Shown: in pieces, positions 35,476 to 47,367 of the stretch | How the letters are laid out: the number at the start of each line of letters is the position of its first letter | Numbering within the stretch: position 1 is the stretch's first letter | Origin: Neoarius graeffei | Lineage: Eukaryota; Chordata; Actinopteri; Siluriformes; Ariidae | NCBI RefSeq assembly: GCF_027579695.1 | Contig: NC_083575.1 | Span: 33,426,382-33,490,381 of the forward strand | DNA: 64,000 bases | Reading direction: 5' to 3' | The notes under the pieces: model-generated | What the model was told of the DNA's origin: nothing | The model's input: only the letters and a program-made list of their open reading frames with translations | Database searches by the model: none | Program-made: the position numbers and the translations under genes

Positions 35476-36303
35476 TCTGGCTACTAAATAAGATTAATAT
35501 ACATCACATCAGGTATCCTCCATAATGTGCTTTATTATATTTATATTAATCAGATGCAACTCACTCAACGATTATGAGATTAGAGTTTAATGTATTTTGT
35601 ATACGCTATAACTGCATCTCAGTTCAATAAATATAACTGATATTATTTCTCAAACAACTCATATGGACTTGTAAATGTCTTATTATTATTATTTTTTTTT
35701 ACATGTAAATTACTGATTTTAAAAAAGAAAACAAGCAAACAAACAAAAAAAAAAACAAGAAAAACTTTAAAGAATATATCCGACCCTGACAGGATCATGT
35801 GAATTGGCCACCATACCAGCTTCAGTGGCATACATTCTGCAGGTCTCTGGAACTCTATTGGAGGGATGAACACCACTCTTTCAATAGATATTCCTTCAGT
35901 TGGTGTTTTGATGACATTGCTGTAAAATCTAACGCCTATGGAATAACTTTGTATTGATCTGCAGCGACTTCATTCCCAGCAGAATAACAAGTTACAGCTC
36001 CAGTTTTTTTATTTTCCTTTATCACCTGTATGTACGAAGTACCAACAGTTGGCCCAGTGCGAGCAGTTTAGTGATTTGTTTTCTGATTTAGAATTGCATT
36101 TACAGGTGTGCTCAGCGACCACAAAGAGGATAAGCTACTTTAGCAGATACCAAAAAGCCCAAATACGCAACCTCACCAGGGTTACTTATCACAGTATGTC
36201 TGCACATAAACAGGGTTATTTCTTCTAAATCTGTGTTATTTCCATACGTGATAGGACTACGTGTGCATTCTTTCACCGACCTACTCTCTCTGTCTGTGTG
36301 TCT

Positions 36304-36334
<31 letters not shown>

Positions 36335-36840
36335 AGGGTACACGCCACAGCTGTCTGGCAGTTTTTAGGCTTAGCGTCACTTCTTTGCCAAAGCGCCGTC
36401 TGTGCTGATTATAGCAAAGAAATGCGAGTAATTTTACAGAACTCGAAAAAGATTAAACAAAGCAAGCACGACCAAATAAGCATAATATCTCGTCAAGGCC
36501 CGATTACCCCAAAGCACTTTAAAGTTAGAAACATTTTAACTGATAAACAGCATGCTCGCTTTACAATTTAAAGGTTTATTTGTGCTCAAATGTTTATGAC
36601 AAATATTCATCTATGATAAGTTACAGTTTTTCTTCACTGTAGGCCTCGTCGGAGTCGAAATCATTATTATTCTTTACTTTACAAGACGTTTTGATCCAAA
36701 ATGTAGCCTAACTTTTATTTAGAGATATATTCTGTTGTATATCTATCAATAATGAGTGTTAGATATTACAAACGTCTAAAAAGAATATAAGTTTAGCAAA
36801 CGATGGTGACCGAATAAAATGGTATTAAACGGAGAAACAG
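35476..36840. other. Non-coding
   Basis: A (GT)n run lies at 36309-36334. No gene or transposon is recognised. Confidence 0.55.
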
Positions 36841-37080
36841 TAATGGGGCGACTCCTGACCCCCGGATGCAGCGCCATGGTATCATTGATTACCGGCCTTA
36901 TGAGATAATGCAATTACAAACATCAATAAGGAGCTGCGAGGAGAATCATTAAGTGGTGACAGTGATAAATGGCAGCACAGAAAATTGCTCGCTCCTCTCC
37001 TCTGGGGGCTTGGTGAGCAGGGCGCATGACATCCAAAATACCCTGAATGTGGCAGTAATTCAGGGACTCTCAACCTCACT
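36841..37080. promoter_or_regulatory. Conserved-looking non-coding block
   Basis: A unique block is dense in homeodomain-type cores: ATTGATTAC, CAATTACAAACATCAATAAG and AATCATTAAG, then a TGACAG MEIS core at 36957-36962 next to TGATAAAT. This resembles developmental enhancers in gene deserts. The call is by appearance only. Confidence 0.35.
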
Positions 37081-38245
37081 TGTGGGACCTCACTGTCCTA
37101 GACAGTTTGACGTTTTCCCGACGCCTGACACACCTGATCCAGTTCCTGAAGGACTTGAGTATGAGCTGACCGACTGGATGAGGTGTGCCGAGCGTAGGGA
37201 AAACCTCAAACTTTGGCAGGCGGTGATATTCCCATGTGAAATTTGTCCCAAATCATCATCTATCTTAAACAATACTCGTAAGGGTAATGTGTTGAAGTAA
37301 TATAGAACATATTATGTTAGTGTTAATGTTCAGGTAGCCTACATATGGAACAAAGTAAGACATATACATGTCATATCCAAATGAAAAGTATTTTTCCACT
37401 CAAAACTATTTTTAAATGTAAGTTAGTAGGCTATTTCCTTTAGCTCATGCATAGCTGAAGATACCCCATGTCAGCTAAAAAAATAAAAACTATATCTTCG
37501 TAAAGTGTCCGATGTTTCATAATAAACTACCAGAAGTCATCCTGTGTCAGTAGTGGTGTACATTTATATTAATAGCAATATTTAATATTAAGTACTGAAT
37601 TTCGTGGTTTGGGACGTCAATTTCGGATGCACCACTAGATAAATGTCATTTAACAAGAGTAATATTTGTGTACGTACATTTAGTAAACTATTAAAACAAT
37701 TCATAAAAATATTTAGCTTGCACGGATGACATTTTTGACAAGCTTGAGTTAATCGCTTAAAATGTCTTGCAATTTAAGTGCAAATTCATTAATTTAACAC
37801 GTTTGCGATGGAGACAATTATTTAATACAGAAAAAATAGCAAAAATAAGCTTGATCAGTATTGGGATAAAAGTCATTTTTAGGACTAATTTAACTGACTT
37901 AGTAGTTCTAATAAGTTTGTGTTAAACCCAAGTACCAGTTACACAGTGTCAACATTTTACAAATATGGTGCTTTTCCCCATCAAACTGAACAGAACTGAA
38001 CTGGATGTTTCATAAATTGGCACAGCTGAACTGCTCACTTCAGTTTCACTGCTAAATTGGTGTTTGTGCCATAGCACACAGTAATATAGATGGAGCCCTA
38101 AACATTTGCCCCAGTAAACATATGCAGTTACTTTGTCCACAATTAAGACTTCATAAATATCTCTCTGCAATTATTATAGGCTAGATGTCAGATAAATGAA
38201 AGTGCATGTGCCTGTTTGTTATTTTATCCACAATATGAAGTGTAT
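37081..38245. other. Non-coding, AT-rich
   Basis: No gene is supported. Confidence 0.55.
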
Positions 38246-38285
38246 ATTTGTTTAATTATAAAGTTACACTGAGTTATACCTTAAT

Positions 38286-38330
<45 letters not shown>

Positions 38331-38464
38331 ATTGTTTGTTTAATTTTAAAGTTACACTGAGTTATACCTTAATGTAGTAGTAGTAGTAATAGTAGTAGCA
38401 GTAGTAGTAGTAGTAGTAGTAATTGTTTGTTTAATTTTAAAGTTACACTGAGTTATACCTTAAT

Positions 38465-38506
<42 letters not shown>

Positions 38507-38572
38507 ATTGTTTGTTTAATTTTAAAGTTACACTGAGTTATACCTTAATGTAGTAGTAGTAATAGTAGTAGC

Positions 38573-38609
<37 letters not shown>

Positions 38610-38691
38610 ACTACTACTGCTACTACTACTACTACTACATTAAGGTATAACTCAGTGTAACTTTAAAATTAAACAAACAACAACAACAACA

Positions 38692-38726
<35 letters not shown>

Positions 38727-39035
38727 ATTAAGGTATAACTCAGTGTAACTTTATAATTAAACAAATAGCTACTACTACTGCTACTGCTATTACTATTACT
38801 TCGTAATAATAATTACTTAGTAATAACTACTACTATTACTATTAAAGTAATAACTACTACTACTACTACTACATTAAGGTATAACTCAGTGTAACTTTAA
38901 AATTAAACAAATAACAACTACTACTACTACTACTACTACTACATTAATGTATAACTCAGTGTAACTTTATAATTAAACAAATAACTACTACTACTGCTAG
39001 TACTATTACTTAGTAATAATAATTACTTAGTAATA

Positions 39036-39073
<38 letters not shown>

Positions 39074-39080
39074 ATTATAT
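38246..39080. repeat. Large TAG/CTA palindrome of 45-bp units
   Basis: A unit TTTAATTWTAAAGTTACACT followed by GAGTTATACCTTAATG occurs four times in forward orientation (about 38246, 38331, 38421, 38507), each followed by a (TAG)n array. Then, past a centre near 38609, it occurs four times inverted (about 38637, 38725, 38870, 38941), separated by (CTA)n arrays. The outermost units (38246 and 38941) share the same TTTAATTATAAAG variant, which supports one large inverted duplication. The DNA could fold into a long hairpin or cruciform. Confidence 0.92.
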
Positions 39081-39588
39081 TAAGTACTGTACTAGTAGTA
39101 GCAGTAATAGCTAATGCTCGACAGTGAGCAACAACTGGTTCATTTTAAAAGTCTGTCTGGGGTTTCGTTTATTGCAGGTCATTTACTAACAGGTTCAAAG
39201 TGTCCGCAAACACGAGCTTCATTTCTTTTCATTGTTGGAATATGTGAAAGCATTGCAAATTTATAGAGTAAATATACATCACCTGTGTATTATCGTAATC
39301 TATCTTCGACAGCGCTGATATTGCACGCATGGCCACGACTACATTCATACATGGGGTGTAAAAAGTTGAGACCACATGTAACTAGCTGTAGCCTATTGCA
39401 AACTAATTTTTCTGTCGCATAAAATAGGCCCCAAAATATGCACTATTATGGGTACAGTCACTCGAATACTGAACATTTTGGTTAATTATGATACACTGTA
39501 TTCTTTTATGTAAAGGAATTTTGGTTGCAAAAATTATCAAACTTCAAATTCTATTCTAATTATCAAAATTCACTGACACCCCCTCTCC

Positions 39589-39646
<58 letters not shown>

Positions 39647-41039
39647 GAGAGAAAGAGGCATTAATAATTTAGGCTAGCTTTTGTTGCATTAAATGGGCTA
39701 AGTGTGTCCCCCTAAAGGACAATTTCCTAGCTCCCCTAAAGAGGGCAGTCAAACATGGGCTTTATCTCTCTCGTCTCCGCAACAGCCAATGGCGAACAGC
39801 TCAGGAATTCGGAGCCGAGCAGCTCTACACTGCTGTAATTAAAAACGCCCACTGGATTCTATGCACAAATACCTTTTAACGAGTAAAAACGCCGGACAGT
39901 GGCTAAAATTCGGCAGAAGCAGTGCAGACTCAACAGTCACTGTTCGGTGTTCACAGAGAAACGAATTAATGTCTTGATTCAGTCAGAGTGTTCGGTTTAA
40001 AACAATCCCTTCACTGGTTGTAGCCTCCGCAGGACATTTTGTTTCTGTAATCTTTTCACTTTGCTTTGGTTTAATGTTAAACACGACTCTGACAAACTTT
40101 ATTTTGGGGAACTGAAATGGCTATAATGTATCCGGGTATCCGGAGGGGAAACAGAGCCGCTGTTACAGAGGCATTGAACATGTGCAATAAGGCGTGAGGG
40201 AGGAACTAATCTTCCTATTTAAGTGTTTGTGGCAAATTTATCTAAATTAATTTTAATGCTAAACGAGGGATAATTCCTCCTTTATACCTCCACCTTAGAG
40301 TTATTCACTCATCCACTGACCCCCTGGCCTCTTCACAAGTGAATTCCAGCATATGACTTGACGCTACGCATTTGTCTAAATTATCCAGTGGACGATGAAG
40401 CACAGACCCGCCATTTAAGATCAGCTTCTCATGCAATCGTTTAGAAAAGCTGCTAGTAGGAATAATGATGTACATCACTTCAAATAGACAAAAATTCCTA
40501 CTTTAACTAACATTGGAACTTGGTCAGCAAAAATCAGGAGTTGCAAAATGCCAGGAATGCCAAGAAAGGATGCAAATTTGTCGACTATCCAAGAAAAAAA
40601 GCACCTATCTAATTAGATATTAAAGGGGAAAAAATACAAACATCTAGCTACATATAGTATATGCTAATAATAGCCCATATGGTCACTTATGTGTCTTTTG
40701 GTGATTGCTAAAATGATTGTATTAGCTTAAATCCAAAGCTTAGCTTATTGCAATGTTAAAACTGACGTTAGCTCTGTCAATTCTAAGCAAAATAGGCAGT
40801 TTTCAGTCATAATTTTGTTTTTCCTGATTATAATATTAACAGAATAAATACTATATACTGTATAATGATACAGGCCAAATAACCACACATGTATTCCATG
40901 TTATCTACTTTCCCCAAGTCTTTGTACAGAAAAATTTATTAACTTACAATTTACACAATGCAATACTCCAAACATGGGACCGGGATATTAAACTGCTGTC
41001 CCAATCAAAGTATGATTCTATATCTAATGGAGATTCACT
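39081..41039. other. Non-coding with GT microsatellite
   Basis: A (GT)n run lies at 39592-39642. The block 39770-40160 is unique, with a CCAAT box (39785) and moderate CpG content, but no recognisable coding exon. A 26-codon open frame near 40118 is too short to support. Confidence 0.45.
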
Positions 41040-41111
<72 letters not shown>

Positions 41112-41126
41112 AAGAGAGAGAGAGAG
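41040..41126. repeat. (AC)n(AG)n microsatellite
   Basis: About 29 AC units followed by AG units with one A interruption. Confidence 0.97.
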
Positions 41127-41130
41127 TAAA

Positions 41131-42672
41131 TTCAACTATTACCCCAAATCAGAAAAAAGTTGGGACATTATGGAAAATGCAAAAAGTAGTGATTTCTAAA
41201 TTTACACTGACTTGTAATTCATTGCAGACAGTATGATCCCAAGATATTTCATGTTTTGTCTGGTCAACTTCATTTCATTTGTTCATATACATCCATTCCT
41301 GCATTTCAGGCCTGCAACACATTCCAAAAAAAAAGTTGGGACAGGGCAGTGAAGGCTAGTAATGAGGTAAAACAATTAGATAATGGTGTAAGTTGAAACA
41401 GGTGATGTCAACAGGTAACTGTAATCATGATTTGGTCCAAAATTAGTATCCAGGAAAGGCCTCGTCTCTGAAGAGCCACAATAGGCCTAGAATCTCCAGT
41501 TTGTCAACAAATGCATGAGGAAATTAATGAAATATTTAAAAACAATGTTCCTCAAAGAAAGATAGGACAGGATTTGGATATTTCACCCTCTACGGTGCAT
41601 AATATCATGAAACAACTCAAGGAACACGGATGAATTTTGGTGCGTAAAGGGCAAGGGCACAAGCCTAAGCTGAACGCCTGTGATCGCCAATCCTTCAGAC
41701 ATCACTGCATCAAGAACCATCATTTGTCTATAGCTCATATAACCACATGGGCTCAGGATTACTTTTGCAAACCTTTGTCAAGCACGACAATACAGAGTTA
41801 CATCCACAAATGCCAAATGTTCCCAAATCCACAAATATTAAAACTTTACTGTGCAAAAAGGAAGCCTTATGTTAACTGTGTCCAGAAGCACTGTCGACTT
41901 CTCTGGGCTCAGAAGCATCTGGGATGTACCATCATACAGTGGAAACGTGTATTGTGGTCAGACAACTCAGTATTCCAGGTCATGTGCTCCAGACCAAAGA
42001 CAAAAAAGGACCATCCAGACTGTCCAAAAGTCAAGGTCTATCATGGTACAGGGTTGTATCAGTGTCCTCGGCAAAGATAACTTACACTTCTGTGATGGCA
42101 TTAATGCAGAAAAATACATTGAGATTTTGGAGCAACATATGCTGCCTTCAAAACGACATCTTTTCCACGGATATTTCAACAAGACAATGCAAAACCACAT
42201 TCTGCACACATTACAAAGGCATGGCTGTAGACGGAGAGGGTGTCTGTCCCCTCTGTCCACAACAGAGAATGTGTGGTGAATTTTGAAACAAAAAATATAA
42301 TAACCATGACCCTTTACTTTTGCACACCTTAAGACCTGTTTGCAGGAAGAATGGGACAAAATAACATCTGAAACACTTAATTACTTGGTGTCTTCAGTCC
42401 CTAAACATCTTTTAAAGTGTTGTGAAAAGGAATGCCAACATTACAAAGTGGTAAATGCTTTATCGTCCCAACTTTAAAAAAAAAATAAATGTGTTGCAAG
42501 AATCAAAATTTAAATAAATGTTCATTTTGAAAAAAAAATCATGAGGTTAAACAAAATAAAGTGTTGTTCTATTGTTCTGAGTGCAATAGAGGTCAAAGAT
42601 TATTTACAAATCATTGTTTTCAATTTTAATTTCAACATACTATCCCAACATTTTCTGATTTGAGGTCATATT
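41131..42672 (+). mobile_element. Tc1/mariner-type DNA transposon, decayed
   Basis: The left end has CCCCAAATCAGAAAAAAGTT and the right end has CCCAACATTTTCTGATTTGAGG, an inverted pair. Inner repeats with ACACATTCCAAAAAAAAAG and GTCCCAACTTT mirror each other further in. Between them is a degenerate plus-strand transposase. I would place it in the Tc1/mariner superfamily (a group called ISRm11-like in repeat catalogues), with moderate certainty. The exact target duplicate is unclear because both ends are mutated. Confidence 0.8.
41455..42460 (+). pseudogene. Transposase relic (DDE_3 type)
   Basis: An N-terminal DNA-binding part is recognisable (VPQRKIGQDLDISPSTVHNI). It is followed by HHCIKNHHLSIAHITTWAQD, KHCRLLWAQKHLG, and the first catalytic region RVLWSDNSVFQV, where the Asp is kept. 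A TGA lies at 41631-41633 before the open stretch 41637-42080. Part of the middle is deleted after VFQV, and the second catalytic region (FNKTMQNHILHTLQRHG) is out of frame with loss of sequence. Near the end, SPLSTTENVW stands where a PIENVW motif is expected, so the catalytic Glu context remains in part. Function is lost. Confidence 0.75.
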
Positions 42673-43331
42673 TAAAGGAATTGTCCAGTGTTGCTCAACC
42701 TAATCTCTGAATACAATTATTTTGAAAGGCTAAGGGCAGTTGCTGGGGCAGTCAAACATTTAAACATGAATATCGTAATATGAATTCTTTTGTCAAAAGT
42801 ATTTGTAAATTTAGCTTAAAACATTATAATTTGCCTTCTCAAAAAAGGAGTTGTTTTTTTCCCAAATGGAAGAATTTGTGTTTACCATTAGCTAAAAGTA
42901 CAGAAGTGCTTCAGTCAGTTGACTTGATTGCACATAAAGTATAAACAATCAGAATTGCTTTTTACTGTATTGCTAAGTCATGTCCTATCTATATCCATAA
43001 GATCATTCCTTCCACCTATTAAACCTGGTAAAGTGAATTTCCAGTCAATAGGTTTAAAGCTTTTTGAGCACATGAAAATGTGTCAAAATTATTGACTGAC
43101 AATTATGCATATGTCACAGATGTGGTAGATATAGATTAGGTTTGAAAACATTGGAGTATTCCTTCAAGCTAATTCAGTTTGTTTCTTTGCATCATCAGGA
43201 TTTTTGATTATGCTTCAAAGTAAGGGGACTTGCTGGAGCTTTTTTTCAGAGTCTAGCTCTGTCTTTGTAAAACTACCCTCTCTCAGCAGAAGAAAAGGCC
43301 CTGGTAAATAATCAATGCAACCAATTATTGA
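42673..43331. other. Non-coding, downstream of meis1
   Basis: No gene is recognised. Confidence 0.5.
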
Positions 43332-43337
43332 TTTATT
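43332..43337 (-). promoter_or_regulatory. Candidate poly(A) signal of meis1
   Basis: AATAAA on the minus strand, about 500 bp after the end of the terminal-exon coding remnant. Other signals further on are possible. Confidence 0.35.
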
Positions 43338-43830
43338 CACATACTTATTTTCAATGCAGGTGATTTAAGGAGGAGGTCAAAAGTTCATGGAGATGGCACA
43401 CACAGTGTGGAAAGAAAAAAGTTCACATCCTTTAAAAAAAAAAAAAACTATTAGAAACAACATAATATGCCGAACATTGCCATTGCATTTACAATACTTA
43501 ACTCTCAGTTCTTGCATGAGTCCAAATGTAATATTACAACAGTATACAGACTCTTCTCCTCCCTCTCCTTTAGGAGCTGATATAGTAATAATTTCAGACT
43601 TTCTCTTTGTCTCAGTTTGATTCTTTGCAAAAGGGCACATTTGTCCCATGGTGTGCAAATGCTGGCATCTTTCTCACATCCAGTCTACACCTAAGAAGGA
43701 ACTCTTCAATTTATGCAGCAAACCAGCAAGTAATATTTGCTGGGTGAACCCCATAAGCAAACCAATCGCAGATCCCTGTCCTGATCACAGCTCTTTTTGA
43801 GGATCCATGTTTTGTAGCAACTTTTTGTAA
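43338..43830 (-). other. meis1: meis1 3' untranslated region (part)
   Basis: The sequence follows the terminal meis1 exon on the minus strand without a splice signal. If the cassette exon at 49763-49856 is included, the whole terminal exon is also 3' UTR, because the stop is already used upstream. A DR2 motif lies at 43374-43387. The true transcript end is unknown. Confidence 0.55.
43374..43387 (+). promoter_or_regulatory. DR2 nuclear-receptor motif
   Basis: AGGTCA-AA-AGTTCA is two RGKTCA half-sites spaced by two bases, a class bound by RAR/RXR. It lies in the meis1 3' UTR region. Confidence 0.4.
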
Positions 43831-44105
43831 CTACTGTACATGGATGTCCAAGACTTGTCTGCCCATGGTGGGATCTCCTGGGGGAAATGTAGAGGGGCTG
43901 GAGGTTAACATGGGCATGGCAGGGTGGGCTGGTCCTCCAAGCATCAACATCGCTGAGTGCTGGGGATGTCCAGGAATGCAGGAACACATCAGAGGCCCAG
44001 GCCGCAGCTGGTGGGGGAGCTGTGGGCTGCCGCAGGCAGGCTGGCACATGCCCATGGCCATTGGACTGCTATGAGGCAGGTAGACCCCTGGCATGCCCTG
44101 CAATC
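43831..44105 (-). pseudogene. meis1: meis1 terminal exon, degenerate long C-terminus
   Basis: Read in the ancestral frame the exon encodes 90 residues that align end to end with the long C-terminus of MEIS1: LQGMPG at the start, CIPGHPQHSAMLMLGGPAHP in the middle, GDPTM and QVLDIHVQ at the end, stop TAG 43831-43833. Many residues differ, including Tyr-to-Cys and His-to-Leu changes in usually stable positions, while the three exons upstream are near-perfect. The expected acceptor AG directly before GATTGCAG reads AT (CCCCCACAT). The next AG, after GATTGCAG, would start the exon at 44097 and shift the frame to a stop within nine codons. The exon probably survives as 3' UTR of the short isoform. 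Confidence 0.75.
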
Positions 44106-45185
44106 ATGTGGGGGGAAGAACATAAGAACTGCTTCGAAAAACTCAGTTTCAAACATACTGATACTCTCGCACACCAACATATTTACACATTTATATCAAA
44201 AACATAGGCTTCAAAATAATGACAAATTCATTATATCATTTTATCTAAGTAGCTATCTAGCAATAAAAGCTATAATAAGCAGCCCAAAGAATAAAATTAC
44301 TCTCTAGATTTTGGCATCTCAATAATGAATTCATTATTGTATAATGGGTCATCATCAGAATAGTACAATGTAAACTCTTATGTGTTATCTTCAGACACAA
44401 ACGACATCCTTGTCAATAACTGCTGGCAGCCGGTGATTTTGCCACTTATAAATGCTCCGTTGCTGACTACTCGCAGTGGGTTTTTTTTTTCAAAAAAATT
44501 AAACTTTTCCTTGTATTTTTATGACATGCTTTGTTTTTTTATTCACTAAGAAAAGCAATCTTTTTAGATGGTAAGAATCGTGTTTGTGCTATGACTACGA
44601 CCATTGTTTACTAGTATTTATGTCAGTACTACGCATGTGTTATCTTGCCGAGTTACATGTACACTTCATAAAAGTGAAGTCTGTTGATCTGCGTATTTTG
44701 TTGGCAATAAAAATCACATGGTTTTATTGACTGAGAGCTTTATTAACATTAATGAAGTACAAAGTTAACAGATAAATAAAAAGTAACAATAGGAGAGAAC
44801 TTATTCCACAGCGGTCCCATAATCGAGGTATTGAGGTGTTGTTATACAGGTAAAATTCTCTGAAAAACGAATGCAACTGCACGTTAGGCTTACAACAGCC
44901 AATATTTTGAAGAGGCAAGTGAAGAATACTGACTTCTTTAACAAATCTCATGTTGCAAAAAGATCCAAAATGCAAGGTAATTAGCACCGGACAAATATTG
45001 CAGTGACTGCTAATAACATATGACAAATTATGCACAAATTATGTCTTTATGATTTTCTCCGGATCCAGGACAAATTTTTGAGTGATAATAGGCAAACAAG
45101 CAATGCTTGGGCCCACAAGTATAATATAGGATGTCATATCGCTGTTTGTTGAACTTGGATGGCTGTGAGAATGAGGATAAAATAT

Positions 45186-45330
45186 ATGAGGAAGATTACA
45201 GTAGTGATTGTGATGTTGACTTTGAAGGCTTTTGAACATTACAGATTGTAATTGTAAGAAGATTACAGTACAGTACTACTGAATAGTGATAGTGGTTGTA
45301 AAATTGACTTTGAAAGATTTGGAACATTAT
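45186..45330. repeat. Imperfect tandem duplication, about 72 bp
   Basis: GAAGATTACAGTA, a GTGAT-rich middle, TTGACTTTGAA and GAACATTA occur in the same order twice, at about 45186-45240 and 45258-45328. Confidence 0.7.
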
Positions 45331-46663
45331 GTAAATATTTCAATCTAGCTGAAAAATATTTTAGACTGACTGAAAACTTCAATATACTTCAACAAACTTT
45401 TCTCGAAAAGTGCAATTTGTATTAGCTTTTGTTTGGATGAATAGAATTACAGCTGAAAAGAAGTTTCAGTAACATTTTGTATAGTGGTATAAATACTTAA
45501 ATGTATAAATCATTCAGAATAATATACACTGACTCGAGTTTTAACTCACTTCCTCATTTAACATATTTTGTCTCTTCTGTTCTGATAGTTAAAGTTTACT
45601 AAATATTTCAGTTTCACAAGATCTCTTTATTTTCTTTGTTGTTCTTCTAATCTTAAAGCAGCTCTTCATAGGTTTGCCATTTTCCTATTGAAGCGGAGGT
45701 CCCTGCAGAATATAGTCTGAAGATAGTCTAGACCTTCACAACAATAATGTAATATTCAAGAATTTACTTCATATAAGTTGACCCATGATTGACCTATAAA
45801 ACTTGAAGATCAGAGAGGCTTTACTTTTATTTTCATTAATTTTATATTTTTCACATATTACCCACCTAAATCATGAAATCAAGAAGAACATTTTATTTAC
45901 TCTGAGATGCAAAATGTTGCATAATGGTCTGGATCACTCACAATGCACGATTTTACATCTATATTTTAAAAATTTTCCAGGGGAGGACCCCCAGAACCCC
46001 CACCTTTTTTCATACTGCGGTGGCAGTATCTGCTTACATTTTGGGTCCGCCTACTACTCTTTTCCAAATGCCCCCTCCTCCAAATATTATTGACAGAGTT
46101 GAAATGAGCCCCATAGAATCAGAGAATTCATCAGTTGGTGTGCATCTGTCTCTAGGAACTAGCTCACTGGACATAGCACATCACTCACGGACCTGTCCTG
46201 AGCACAGTATTCATCCAGCCTGGCCACAATCACATTAATACAGGTCTAGTGAACGAGAAAGCTGCCTTTCATAAAGTTCAACGAAAAGGATGACATGTAT
46301 CATCTTGTGTTCATGTTAAAAAAGAATACATGGGCTAAATTCACATAATTATACTCCATGTGGGATAGACCTATATATCAAGTGCCTACATGTTACATGT
46401 ATTTTATTTGAATATCTGCTTGAAAGGCACAAGGTATTATTTCTGCAGGAATATATATCAGTGAGAGCATTTTATAAATAGTGCGGCACATTACAATTAT
46501 GTGTTCTTACTTAGAATTAGTGTGAAGATTTCCTGAGACTACTGAGCATGTGAGTAGAGAAAAAAAAACCAGGTTCCTCAGGTTTCTTTCACTGAAAGAG
46601 TTCATAGCACTGACAAATGAACTAAAATATGCCATGCATTTATGCTTTGCAGCACTTCCACTT

Positions 46664-47029
46664 CTCATCTCATCTCATAATCTGTAGCCGCTTTATCCTG
46701 TTCTACAGGGTCGCAGGCAAGCTGGAGCCTATCCCAGCTGACTACGGGCAAAAGGCGGGGTACACCCTGGACAAGTCGCCAGGTCATCACAGGGCTGACA
46801 CATAGACACAGACAACCATTCATATTCATGGTCAATTTAGAGTCACCAGTTAACCTAACCTGCATGTCTTTGGACTGTGGGGGAAACCGGAGCACCCGGA
46901 GGAAACCCACGCGGACACGGGGAGAACATGCAAACTCCGCACAGAAAGGCCCTCGCCGGCCACGGGGCTCAAACCCAGACCTTCTTGCTGTGAGGCAACA
47001 GCGCTAACCACTACACCACCGTGCCGCCC
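46664..47029 (-). mobile_element. tRNA-headed SINE in meis1 intron
   Basis: Same family as 30559-30925. It is flanked by an exact 11-bp duplicate CACTTCCACTT (46653-46663 and 47030-47040). It is complete from tRNA head to ATGAG tail and lies in the sense orientation of meis1. Confidence 0.93.
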
Positions 47030-47353
47030 CACTTCCACTTATCTCTCTTTAAACATATCAAGCAAAGGTCTGTTATTTAAATTGAAACTCAATTTGAGAA
47101 ATCATGCTATTGTACTCAAATTAAAGAGGAAAAGTGAAAAATGACAATGAGAGTCACATGAAAGGATTTACCTGGATGTGTGCAAGTGTGCCACTAGCAT
47201 AAAAGGCCACTGGCCCCTTAGCAGCTTTGCAAAACCCACAGGAGCTTGCTGATCATTTCATTAACCAGCAACTGCTCAGTTAACAGCTTTTGGATGACCA
47301 CGTGTTTGCCCTAATTTCTAAATGTGTATGTTAGACAGTGCTATTTCTGCTCA

Positions 47354-47367
47354 TGACCCGATGACCT
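47354..47367 (-). promoter_or_regulatory. DR2 nuclear-receptor motif in meis1 intron
   Basis: On the minus strand AGGTCA-TC-GGGTCA, two strict RGKTCA half-sites spaced by two bases. This spacing is one of those used by retinoic acid receptors. Confidence 0.42.

Noticed and set aside
38246-39080. CRISPR-like pattern of repeated 45-bp units with spacers
   Set aside because: The spacers are TAG/CTA microsatellite arrays, half the units are inverted, and the genome is that of a fish.
40118-40198. Short first exon near a CCAAT box
   Set aside because: Only 26 codons, no recognisable motif and no clear splice donor in phase.
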